In this document: positions 45,725 to 53,552 of the stretch, in pieces
Numbering within the stretch: position 1 is the first letter of the stretch
Layout: every line of letters begins with the position of its first letter
Assembly (NCBI GenBank): GCA_016711265.1
Contig: JADJTI010000006.1
Coordinates: forward strand, 961,455 to 1,025,454
DNA: 64,000 nt
Source of the DNA: Austwickia sp.
Lineage (GTDB): Bacteria > Actinomycetota > Actinomycetes > Actinomycetales > Dermatophilaceae
Direction of reading: 5' to 3'
The notes under the pieces: generated by a model
The model's input: only the letters and a program-made list of their open reading frames with translations
The model's database searches: none
Told to the model about the DNA's origin: nothing
Made by a program: the position numbers and the translations under genes

Positions 45725-46684
45725 TTAGCTGGGGTCCGGGACGACCGACGTACCGGCCTGTCTCTGCACGGCTTCGCCGATCCGTTCCAGCGACGTGATG
45801 ATCGAGCGCGGCCCTCCGGCCTCGACGAAGCGAAGAGCGGCCTCGACCTTCGGGCCCATGGAGCCGCTGCCGAAGTGGCCGGCTGCGACGAGTTCGCGCA
45901 TCTGCGACACGGTGACCTCGCCGATGGACCGCTGCTGTGGGGTGCCCCAGCCGATCGCCGCGGCGTCCACGTCGGTGGCGATGATCAGGGCGTCGACGTC
46001 CAACGACTTGGCCAGCAACGCCGCGGTCAAGTCCTTGTCGATGACCGCCTCGACCCCGTGCACCGGGCCGGCGCCGGATTGATCGGCCTCGGTCTCGCGG
46101 ACCACGGGGATGCCGCCCCCGCCTGCGGCAACCACGACGTGACCGCCCTCGACCAGTCGGCGGATGGTGGGGGTTTCCAGTACCTCCAGCGGGTCGGGGG
46201 AGGCGACGACCCGTCGCCACCCGCGTTCCCCCCGGTCCTCCCAGACCTGCCCGTGGCGCATCATGTCGGCGGCCTGGTGGGCGCTGACGTACCGGCCGAT
46301 CGGCTTGGTCGGGTGGGTGAAGCCGGAGTCCGTGGCATCGACGACGGTGCGGGTCACGATGACGCTCACCGGGTGGTCGGCGGCGTGTGCGCCGAGCGCG
46401 CGTTCCAACTCGCAGGCCGTGACGAAGCCGATCGTCGCCTGCGTCTGTGCGCCGCACCAGTCCAGCGGAACCGGTGGTACGACGGAGGCCGCCAATTCGT
46501 TCTTGACCAGGAGGTTGCCGACCTGCGGGCCGTTGCCGTGGGTGAGGACCACTTGGTGTCCGTCGATGATCAGCCGGGCCACCGCGTCCATCGCCACCGC
46601 GATGGCGCCTTGCTGGTCCGCGGGCCGGGCGCCGCCGTCCACCCCGGTCATGGCGTTCCCGCCCAAGGCGATCAACAGTTTCAT
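45725..46684 (-). CDS. arcC: Carbamate kinase
   Basis: The 319-residue amino-acid-kinase-fold protein opens MKLLIALGGNAM, then LTHGNGPQVGNLL, PVSVIVTRTVVD, AAGGGGIPVV and DKDLTAALLA, all carbamate-kinase motifs. It makes ATP from ADP and carbamoyl phosphate, releasing ammonia and CO2. In this cluster it is the natural partner of the FdrA/DUF1116/DUF2877 transcarbamylase genes, as in E. coli allantoin fermentation. The ATG overlaps the upstream CoA-transferase stop by 4 bases. Confidence 0.93.
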   Translation of the reverse strand: MKLLIALGGNAMTGVDGGARPADQQGAIAVAMDAVARLIIDGHQVVLTHGNGPQVGNLLVKNELAASVVPPVPLDWCGAQTQATIGFVTACELERALGAHAADHPVSVIVTRTVVDATDSGFTHPTKPIGRYVSAHQAADMMRHGQVWEDRGERGWRRVVASPDPLEVLETPTIRRLVEGGHVVVAAGGGGIPVVRETEADQSGAGPVHGVEAVIDKDLTAALLAKSLDVDALIIATDVDAAAIGWGTPQQRSIGEVTVSQMRELVAAGHFGSGSMGPKVEAALRFVEAGGPRSIITSLERIGEAVQRQAGTSVVPDPS

Positions 46685-47883
46685 GGGGTCTGCTCCGTCC
46701 CGGGGGCGGACCGTGCGGCGTCCTGGTCGGCCAGCCACTGACGCACGGAGTCGTTGTGTTGACCCAAGGTGGGCGGCGGTCGATGGTCGGGGCTCGCGCC
46801 GGCGAACGGATTGTCGTCGAACCGGATGGGCGGGCCTGGGATCTCGATGGAGCCTAGGGCCGCGTGGTCGACCTCGATGACCAGTCCCTGGGAGCGGGTC
46901 TGATTCCAGGTGTAGACCTCGTCGATCGAGCGAACCTTGCCGACCGGGATACCCGCCTGCTCCAGCAGCGGGATCAACTCGTCGCTGGGGTAGCCGGTGA
47001 AGACCCCCTCCACCAGCTCGATCACCTGCTCGCGGTGGGTGACCCGTTCGGGGTTGGTCGCCATCCCGGGGGTCTGGGGATCCAGCCCGAAGGCGGCGCA
47101 GAACTTCTTCCACAGGCCTTCGCTGCCGACGGCCACCTGCACGGCGCCGTCCTCTGTCCGGAACAGGCCGTAGGGGCAGATCGAGGGGTGGTGGTTGCCC
47201 TGCGCGCGGCCGACCTTGCCGGCCACCGTGAACGCGGTTCCCTGGAAGGCGTGCACGCCGACGACGGCGGCCAACAACGAGGTGCGAACCACCCGGCCAC
47301 GTCCGGTCTGCTCCCGTTCGAGCAGCGCCGCAAGCACGCCGTACGCGCCGTACATGCCGGCCAGGAGGTCACCGATGGGTACGCCGACCCGGGTCGGGTG
47401 CGCGGGGTCGGGACCGGTGATGGACATCAGGCCGGCCTCGCCCTGGGCGATCTGGTCGTACCCGGCGCGGCCCGACTCGGGGCCGTCATGGCCGAAGCCG
47501 GAGATGGACAGGATGACCAGCCGGGGATTCAGCTCGTGCAACCGGTCGACGGAGAAGCCGAGCCGGTCCAGCACCCCGGGGCGGAAGTTCTCGATGAGCA
47601 CGTCGCCGTGCACGACCAGTTGGGTGAGGACCTGGCGCCCGTCGTCGGACTTGAGGTCAAGTTCGATGGACTCCTTGTTGCGGTTGCAGGACAAGAAGTA
47701 CGTCGAGATGTCGCCCTCAGGCCCGACGAACGGGGGTCCCCAGGAGCGGGTGTCGTCACCGGTGCCGGGAGTCTCCACTTTGATGACTCGGGCGCCCATG
47801 TCGCCCAGCATCATCCCGGCGTGCGGACCCGCTAGAGCACGGGACAGATCGATGACGACCAGGTCACGAAGTGGCGTGCTCAT
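46681..47883 (-). CDS. Family III (CaiB/BaiF) CoA-transferase
   Basis: The 400-residue CoA-transferase has the N-terminal LVVIDLSRALAGPHAGMMLGDMGARVIKVE, RNKESIELDLK, VLIENFRPGVLDRLGF and GYDQIAQGEAGLMSITG, with the probable catalytic Asp in YDQ. Members such as formyl-CoA:oxalate transferase move CoA between carboxylic acids. In this pathway it could activate malonate to malonyl-CoA; that is inferred from context, not from residues. It is co-translated with carbamate kinase. Confidence 0.88.
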   Translation of the reverse strand: MSTPLRDLVVIDLSRALAGPHAGMMLGDMGARVIKVETPGTGDDTRSWGPPFVGPEGDISTYFLSCNRNKESIELDLKSDDGRQVLTQLVVHGDVLIENFRPGVLDRLGFSVDRLHELNPRLVILSISGFGHDGPESGRAGYDQIAQGEAGLMSITGPDPAHPTRVGVPIGDLLAGMYGAYGVLAALLEREQTGRGRVVRTSLLAAVVGVHAFQGTAFTVAGKVGRAQGNHHPSICPYGLFRTEDGAVQVAVGSEGLWKKFCAAFGLDPQTPGMATNPERVTHREQVIELVEGVFTGYPSDELIPLLEQAGIPVGKVRSIDEVYTWNQTRSQGLVIEVDHAALGSIEIPGPPIRFDDNPFAGASPDHRPPPTLGQHNDSVRQWLADQDAARSAPGTEQTP

Positions 47884-48004
47884 GAGTAGAGCCTCTCAGA
47901 CGTTGCGGAATGTGGCGTTGGCGGAGTTAGCCGATAAGAGCGGCTTTTGGTAGGCAGGAATTGACGACAGGTTCGGTACGGCGGCCGAGCGGGCGCCCCG
48001 CGGC

Positions 48005-48901
48005 TCAATGCGGGAACCCGGTCTCCGCGGGTGCGGTGAGCTCCGAGATGTGTCCTCGGATCAACTCAAGATTGCGGTCTCGGAGATGGTCGAAACCTTG
48101 TGGGATGTTCGACCCGGGTGTCAACGAGGCCAGCGCCAGGCGGGGGTCGAGGTCGGCCCACACCCACCCCTCGTGAGACGCGGCCTTGGCCAGAATGTGT
48201 CCGATAGGTGTCACAATGTGGGAGTTGCCGAAGTAGTGCACCCCGGCGGCGTTGGTTCCAGTGGCGTTGGCCCCGATGACGTAAACGTGGTTGTCGTAGG
48301 CCCGAGCTCGCGAGGTCAGCTCCCAGATGTCGGCCGACCGGAGCAGGGCGGCCGGACGCAGAATGATCTCGGCTCCGCGGACCGCCAGGATGCGGCTGAG
48401 CTCGGGGTAGTCCCCGTCGAAGCAGATGATCATGCCGATCCGGCCGAGCTCGGTGTCCATCACGCTCACCTGATCGCCGGGCGTCACCCAGCCGCCACCG
48501 GCCGCTGCCTCCGCGTAGAAGGGGTGCGTCTTGTCGTAGCGTCCGAGCAGGTCGCCGCCGGGGCCGATCAGCGCCGCCGCGTTGAAGACCGTGCCCCGCT
48601 GCGGCCCGCGGCGATACAGCCCGAGGCAGAGGTGAATGCCCAGTTCCGCGGCCACCTCGGCGTACGGATCCAGCTGCGCCCCCGGAACCTCGCTGATCAG
48701 GTCCCACAATTGCGCCCCCGAGCACCCGGGGCTGAAGCCCGTGGTGACGCTCTCGGGCAGCACGATCAGGTCGGCGTGAGTGGCCGTGTAGCACTCCCGC
48801 ACCCGGTCCAGGGCGTGCAAGGTGTTCGCGGCGATGGAGTCGGGGGTCAGCGGCCCCGGGACGGGAGCCACTTGGACGGCGGCGGCGCGAAATTCCCTCA
48901 T
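48005..48901 (-). CDS. Nitrilase-superfamily carbon-nitrogen hydrolase
   Basis: The 298-residue amidohydrolase has the catalytic triad Glu50 (VLPESV), Lys124 (RYDKTHPF) and Cys160 (MIICFDGDYPE). The superfamily cleaves linear amides, ureides or nitriles. Lying first in the amidase/CoA-transferase/carbamate kinase/barbiturase series, it could release ammonia from malonamate, or act directly on the ureide from barbiturate. AAGGAG lies about 9 bases upstream of the ATG. The substrate is inferred only from context. Confidence 0.88.
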   Translation of the reverse strand: MREFRAAAVQVAPVPGPLTPDSIAANTLHALDRVRECYTATHADLIVLPESVTTGFSPGCSGAQLWDLISEVPGAQLDPYAEVAAELGIHLCLGLYRRGPQRGTVFNAAALIGPGGDLLGRYDKTHPFYAEAAAGGGWVTPGDQVSVMDTELGRIGMIICFDGDYPELSRILAVRGAEIILRPAALLRSADIWELTSRARAYDNHVYVIGANATGTNAAGVHYFGNSHIVTPIGHILAKAASHEGWVWADLDPRLALASLTPGSNIPQGFDHLRDRNLELIRGHISELTAPAETGFPH

Positions 48902-48974
48902 CCCGGTCTGCTCCTTCGACGCGCCCGGCCCGCGGTGGCCGCCAGGGGCCGGGCGGGGGTCCGGGTGGTTTCCT

Positions 48975-49040
48975 CTTGTGTCAACCTCTATGCCACAAGA
49001 TACGCGCAATGCCAGGTCAGGGCCCAGGGCACAGTTGCAC
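48975..49040 (-). promoter_or_regulatory. Candidate operator region upstream of the amidase gene
   Basis: Inverted 6-mers CTTGTG (48975-48980) and CACAAG (48994-48999) flank a 13-base spacer, and GCACAGTTGCAC lies at 49029-49040. The latter is the exact reverse complement of the 12-mer at 44427-44438 in the permease promoter region. A shorter core, GCAACTGT, recurs at 50824-50831 between pucR and the DUF2877 gene. PucR is the obvious candidate regulator. Confidence 0.45.
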
Positions 49041-49115
49041 AGCCCGGCCCGCGAGGTTCCGGCAGCATCTGCCAGCACCGGTGGGCGCGCCCCTGCGGAC
49101 GCAGCGCACCGACCC

Positions 49116-50837
49116 TCAGCGCCGCCGCATCTGCAGCATCCGCAGCGCCAGCGAGATGGACAGTCGGGCGTTGGGGTCGGTGGTGAACGGGCCCAGCATC
49201 CGCTCCAGCTTGGTGATCCGGTAGCGCAGCGTGTTGTAGTGGAAGTGCAGTTCCCGCGCGGTTTCGGCGACATTGAGGTTGTTGTCGAGGAGAACGGTCA
49301 GCGTCTCGCGCAGGTCGTTCGCCTCCGGTGAGCTGTCGTCCGCCAGCTCTCCGAGCGTTTCGTCGACGAACGAGCGCAGCTCCTGAGAATCGCCGATCAG
49401 CGACAGCAGCCGGAAGACCCCCAGCGCGTCGAAGTGGACCAGGGCGGTATCCCCCTGCATCTGCCGGCCCACGCGCATCGCTGTGCGCGCCTTGTCGTAC
49501 GCCTCCGGCAACTGATCCGGGGACCCCACGATCCGGGAGATTCCGGTGGCGAAGCTGGGCAGACCGGTGCCGGACCGTCGTACCTGCGTGGCGATCGTGC
49601 CCACCAGCTTGGTGAGGTCGTCGATGCTCTTGCTGGCATCGACGGGCAGGACGCAGACCACTTCGTGACCGCGCCCCACGACGGCGGCGCCCGGGATCCG
49701 CACCCTGACCGCTTGTGACCAGCCCGCCCCGAAGCGGTCCTGTTGGCTGTGCCGGGTGGTCGCCCCCGGGTCGGGTCGGCTGCCGGGATCCAACTCCGCG
49801 ACCACGAGAGCCAGGGGGCCCTCCAGATTCCAGCCGAGCGACTTCGCGTGCCGGATGACCAACTCCGCAGGTCCCGCCCGTCCAGCCAGCGCGTCCCGCA
49901 GGAAGTCGCTGCGGTACTTGCTCTCCACCGCCGCAACGGCTTGGTTCTTCGTGATCACCAGGGCGGCGGTCTCGGCGGATCGCTCCAGCAGGTGCAGATC
50001 CACGGGGGTGAGCCCGCGGTCGGCGAACGCCACGATGCGGCCGTGGTCGAGGGCGCCGGCGGCGATCCGGGCGACCAGGCGGGTCGGTTCGCTCGCGGAC
50101 TCGACGCCGCGCACCCCGCGCCGCATGCCCGGCGGCTCGTCATCCACCTTGAACCGCCCTGCGCGGTCGAAGCAGGGCAGGGCGTGGACGGCGGGCAGCG
50201 CGCCGGGGTCGATGGCCGCCTCGGCCACGACCTCCCCCTCAGGCGTGGTCACCATGACCGCCCTGTAGCCGTGGACCACCAGCCGGTGGCACACGTCCTC
50301 CAAGTCGCCGCCGCGCAGCACCACGTCGACCAGGGTGCGCAGTACCGCCTCGGCGTGTTCCAGCATCGACATCCGCGGATTGAGCACCGAGGACAGGACG
50401 CCGTGGATGATGTCGTCGAAGGCCGCCGTGTCCGACAACGTGACCAGCGGGAAGCCCAGCCGGTCGGCGGCGGCGACCATGGGGGGCGGCAGAGCCTCGA
50501 TGTACCGCCCAAGCTTGATCGCGAGCCCGGTCAGCCCCCGATCGCTCAGCTGGGGGACCAGGTCGGTGAGGTATTCGGGATCATGGCGCAGCGCGTACCC
50601 GGTGGTCAGCAGAAGCTCATCCGCTTGGACCCAGGGCAAGATGTCCGGCACCTCCATGACATTCACCCTGGTGAGCTCCCGCTCCAGGCCTTGCCTGCCG
50701 GCGACCACCTGGGCGCCGCTGAGGCACTCCAGGCCCAGGGCCTGGGACAGGGTCATCCGGGGGATCGCCACGCTCCCCGGGGGAGCAACTGGCAAGTTAC
50801 CCCCCGTGGAGGGCCCATTATTGGCAACTGTCACCAT
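49116..50837 (-). CDS. pucR: PucR-family transcriptional regulator
   Basis: The PucR-type activator has an N-terminal purine-catabolism regulatory domain (MTLSQALGLECLSGAQVVAG, RVNVMEVPDILPWVQADELLLTTGYAL), a central GGDEF-like region and a C-terminal HTH of the PucR type (NNLNVAETARELHFHYNTLRYRITKLERML). It is placed between the divergent amidase and transcarbamylase operons and probably controls both. The start is uncertain: ATG 50837 gives 573 residues, while ATG 50756 gives 546 and matches the usual family N terminus better. Confidence 0.85.
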   Translation of the reverse strand: MVTVANNGPSTGGNLPVAPPGSVAIPRMTLSQALGLECLSGAQVVAGRQGLERELTRVNVMEVPDILPWVQADELLLTTGYALRHDPEYLTDLVPQLSDRGLTGLAIKLGRYIEALPPPMVAAADRLGFPLVTLSDTAAFDDIIHGVLSSVLNPRMSMLEHAEAVLRTLVDVVLRGGDLEDVCHRLVVHGYRAVMVTTPEGEVVAEAAIDPGALPAVHALPCFDRAGRFKVDDEPPGMRRGVRGVESASEPTRLVARIAAGALDHGRIVAFADRGLTPVDLHLLERSAETAALVITKNQAVAAVESKYRSDFLRDALAGRAGPAELVIRHAKSLGWNLEGPLALVVAELDPGSRPDPGATTRHSQQDRFGAGWSQAVRVRIPGAAVVGRGHEVVCVLPVDASKSIDDLTKLVGTIATQVRRSGTGLPSFATGISRIVGSPDQLPEAYDKARTAMRVGRQMQGDTALVHFDALGVFRLLSLIGDSQELRSFVDETLGELADDSSPEANDLRETLTVLLDNNLNVAETARELHFHYNTLRYRITKLERMLGPFTTDPNARLSISLALRMLQMRRR

Positions 50838-50851
50838 GACTGGCATGGTAG

Positions 50852-51964
50852 ATGCCGCGTTACGGTCCAGGCGTGCGAATGCCGGACTCGTCCCGTCCGG
50901 GGATGAGTGGCCGACGCCTCGTCCCCGGTGCCTACGCGACCCTGAGCGCCGCCTTGACAGGCCCCCCACCTGGGACGACGCCCTCTTCCGGCAGTCATGG
51001 GGCGTCGTACCGGACCGGCACGGTGTGGGGTGTTGGGCCACACGCCTGCTACATATTCTTTACTCAAGGCCCGGGTGTGGATGGCGGTCCCGCCGTTCTG
51101 CCGATCCTGCGACCGGCCGCCGTGGCCCTCCCGACTGGCGTGCGGATCCCCGACGCAGGCCCATGGCCCGTCGCGGTCGGCGACCCGTGCTCGGTCGGCG
51201 CGGCCGGGATCAGCCTCGGCCACTGGCTCATTACGCCCGCGCACACCTGGCATCCTCCGGCGGTGACGGCCGGCCCCACTCTTGAGGCCGCTGTCGCGCT
51301 GTCCCGGCTGCGCGCCGCCTGGCCCGCGGCGATTCCCGACGACACCGCCGGGGTGGCCGACGGGCGGGACTGGTTCGTCGGGACACCCGGAGCGGCCGCT
51401 CGCCATGAGCTGTACGCCGGCATCGTGAACCTGGCCAGCGCGGGCGGCCCTGACCCGGCCGAGGTGCTGGGTTCGCTGATCGGGCTGGGTCCCGGCCTGA
51501 CCCCTAGCGGGGATGACGCCGTCGCCGGCTGCCTGTTGACCCTGCGGCTGCTCGGACGCACCGGCCGGCTCCAGGCGGTGAGCGACGCGCTCCCCGTGCG
51601 GCTGCCCGCCACCACCGCCTTGTCCGCCTCGCTGGTCGCCGCCGCGGCGCGTGGCTACGCCGCGCCGCAGGTCATCGACCTGCTGCACGCGCTGGGCGAA
51701 GGCCCCCGCCGGACACCTGGTGACTGCGCCCAACCCGGCACATCGTTGGGGGATTCGCTCCGGCCAACCGAGGCCGATTCCCCAACGCCAGCTCACCTCG
51801 AACCTCGCTGTGAGCCGAAGCCCGGCCTGCGACGCCTCGTCGCCGGCGTACTGGCCATCGGCCATTCCAGCGGCGCTGATCTGCTCACCGGGGTGTATGC
51901 CACCCTGGCGGCTTCGGCGCTGGACCGTACCTTCGTTTCGTCACTCTCCAAGGAGGCACTATGA
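50852..51964 (+). CDS. DUF2877 protein (AllH-like transcarbamylase component)
   Basis: The 370-residue protein carries the DUF2877 hallmark GSLIGLGPGLTPSGDDAVAGCLL and a late AIGHSSGADLLTGVYATL. In E. coli the DUF2877 protein YlbF (AllH) forms oxamate transcarbamylase with FdrA (AllF) and the DUF1116 protein (AllG). Its stop overlaps the fdrA ATG by 4 bases. The start is unclear; ATGs at 50879 and 50903 are possible and would leave more room for the divergent pucR promoter. Confidence 0.8.
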   Translation: MPRYGPGVRMPDSSRPGMSGRRLVPGAYATLSAALTGPPPGTTPSSGSHGASYRTGTVWGVGPHACYIFFTQGPGVDGGPAVLPILRPAAVALPTGVRIPDAGPWPVAVGDPCSVGAAGISLGHWLITPAHTWHPPAVTAGPTLEAAVALSRLRAAWPAAIPDDTAGVADGRDWFVGTPGAAARHELYAGIVNLASAGGPDPAEVLGSLIGLGPGLTPSGDDAVAGCLLTLRLLGRTGRLQAVSDALPVRLPATTALSASLVAAAARGYAAPQVIDLLHALGEGPRRTPGDCAQPGTSLGDSLRPTEADSPTPAHLEPRCEPKPGLRRLVAGVLAIGHSSGADLLTGVYATLAASALDRTFVSSLSKEAL

Positions 51965-53469
51965 CCAGGCATGTCGACGTACGCAGTGGTGCGTACTACG
52001 ACTCGGTGAGCCTCATGCAGGTCTCCCGGACGGTGCGCGGCACCCCCGGGGTCAGCGACGCCATGATCGGCATGGGCACCGAACTCAACGTGGGCATGAT
52101 CCGGGATCTCGATTTCGACGTCCCGTCGACGGTGACGCCCAACGACCTGGTCATCGCGATCCGCGCGGACGACGAGGACGCACTCGCCGAGGGGCTGGCC
52201 GCGCTCGATCAGGCGTTGGCCGCGTTGAAGGCCGCCGGGCGGGCCGCCACCGGGGCCGGGGGAGCCGCCGCGCCGCCGCGGACCATGGCGGCAGCGGCCC
52301 ACGACGCCAACCTGGCCTTCATCTCGGTTCCCGGGGCTCACGCCTTCAACGAGGCCATGGACGCGGTGGAGTCCGGCATGTCGGTGATGCTGTTCTCCGA
52401 CAACGTGCCGATCGAGCAGGAAGTGGCGCTCAAGAAGGCCGCGGCCGCCCGGGACGTCCTGGTCATGGGCCCCGACTGCGGTACCGCCGTGGTCTCCGGG
52501 GTGGCGCTGGGCTTCGCGAACAAGGTCCGCTCGGGTTCGGTCGGCCTGGTCGCCGCCTCCGGCACCGGCGCCCAACAGGTGATGTGCCTGCTTGATGCTG
52601 CAGGTGTGGGCATGAGCCATTGCCTTGGCGTCGGTGGCCGTGACCTGTCCGCGCAGGTCGGGGGACGTTCCACGCGCCAGGCGCTGGGAGCGTTGGACGC
52701 CGACCCGGACACCGAGGCGGTGCTCATCGTCTCCAAGCCCGCCGACCCCGGGGTGCTGTCCGGACTGGAGGAGGTGGTCGCGAACCTCACCACACCGGTC
52801 TACTGGGCGACGCTGGGCCAGGGCCGACCCGATCTGACCGAGTCGGTCGAGGCGGCCCTGCGCAGCGAGGGCGTCGAGGTACCGAACTGGGCGCATTGGC
52901 CAGCTGATTCGGCGTCGGCGCCCACGGTGACCGATGCGGCGGAGCGTGGTCAGAAGTTCCTGCGGGGGATCTTCGTCGGCGGCACCCTCGCAGACGAGGC
53001 GATGCTGGTCGCCGGTGCCCGGCTCGGACCGATCCGGTCCAACATCCCGCTCTCGCCCGAACTCGCGTTGCCCAGCGGCCTGGCCAGCGAGAGCCACACC
53101 ATCGTCGACATGGGCGACGACGAGATGACGCGGGGTCGCCCCCACCCGATGATCGATCCCACGCTGCGGATGGAACGCATCGCCGCCGAGGCCGCCGACC
53201 CCACGTGCGGGGTGCTACTGCTCGACCTGGTGTTGGGCTACGGCTCACACCCGGACCCCGCCGGTGAGCTGGCCGAGGCCATCCGGTCGGCGGTCGAGGT
53301 GGCCGCTGCGGCGGGCCGCCGGCTGCCGGTGGTTGTCGCGCTGGTCGGCGTGGAGGGGGACCCGCAGGGTCTCAGCGCGTGCGCCGCGACGCTCGCCGCT
53401 GCCGGCGCCGACGTGTACCTGTCCAACGCCGCGGCCACCCGCCGGGCCGTGGACCTGCTCGAGGCATGA
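51961..53469 (+). CDS. fdrA: FdrA (AllF-like) acyl-CoA synthetase-fold protein
   Basis: The 502-residue FdrA protein resembles succinyl-CoA synthetase alpha in its CoA-binding/ligase fold. Segments include SGAYYDSVSLMQVSR, the DNVPIEQEVALKKAAAARDVLVMGPDCGTA stretch and VAASGTGAQQVMCLLDAAGVG, then a C-terminal Rossmann-like half (FVGGTLADEAM). E. coli FdrA is part of a transcarbamylase that phosphorolyses a ureide to carbamoyl phosphate. It overlaps the DUF2877 gene by 4 bases and is followed by an 83-base gap with tandem repeats before the DUF1116 gene. Confidence 0.9.
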   Translation: MTRHVDVRSGAYYDSVSLMQVSRTVRGTPGVSDAMIGMGTELNVGMIRDLDFDVPSTVTPNDLVIAIRADDEDALAEGLAALDQALAALKAAGRAATGAGGAAAPPRTMAAAAHDANLAFISVPGAHAFNEAMDAVESGMSVMLFSDNVPIEQEVALKKAAAARDVLVMGPDCGTAVVSGVALGFANKVRSGSVGLVAASGTGAQQVMCLLDAAGVGMSHCLGVGGRDLSAQVGGRSTRQALGALDADPDTEAVLIVSKPADPGVLSGLEEVVANLTTPVYWATLGQGRPDLTESVEAALRSEGVEVPNWAHWPADSASAPTVTDAAERGQKFLRGIFVGGTLADEAMLVAGARLGPIRSNIPLSPELALPSGLASESHTIVDMGDDEMTRGRPHPMIDPTLRMERIAAEAADPTCGVLLLDLVLGYGSHPDPAGELAEAIRSAVEVAAAAGRRLPVVVALVGVEGDPQGLSACAATLAAAGADVYLSNAAATRRAVDLLEA

Positions 53470-53477
53470 CACGCACC

Positions 53478-53537
53478 GTCGCTGAGTGTCGCCCACTGTC
53501 GCTGAATGTCGCCGAATGTCGCCGAATGTCGCCGAAT
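53478..53537 (+). repeat. Six tandem 10-bp repeats between fdrA and the DUF1116 gene
   Basis: Units starting every 10 bases read GTCGCTGAGT, GTCGCCCACT, GTCGCTGAAT and three times GTCGCCGAAT. They fill the short gap and end just before the AAAGGAG ribosome-binding site of the next gene. The spacing is close to one helical turn. Confidence 0.9.
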
Positions 53538-53552
53538 GAAAGGAGCGCCTCG

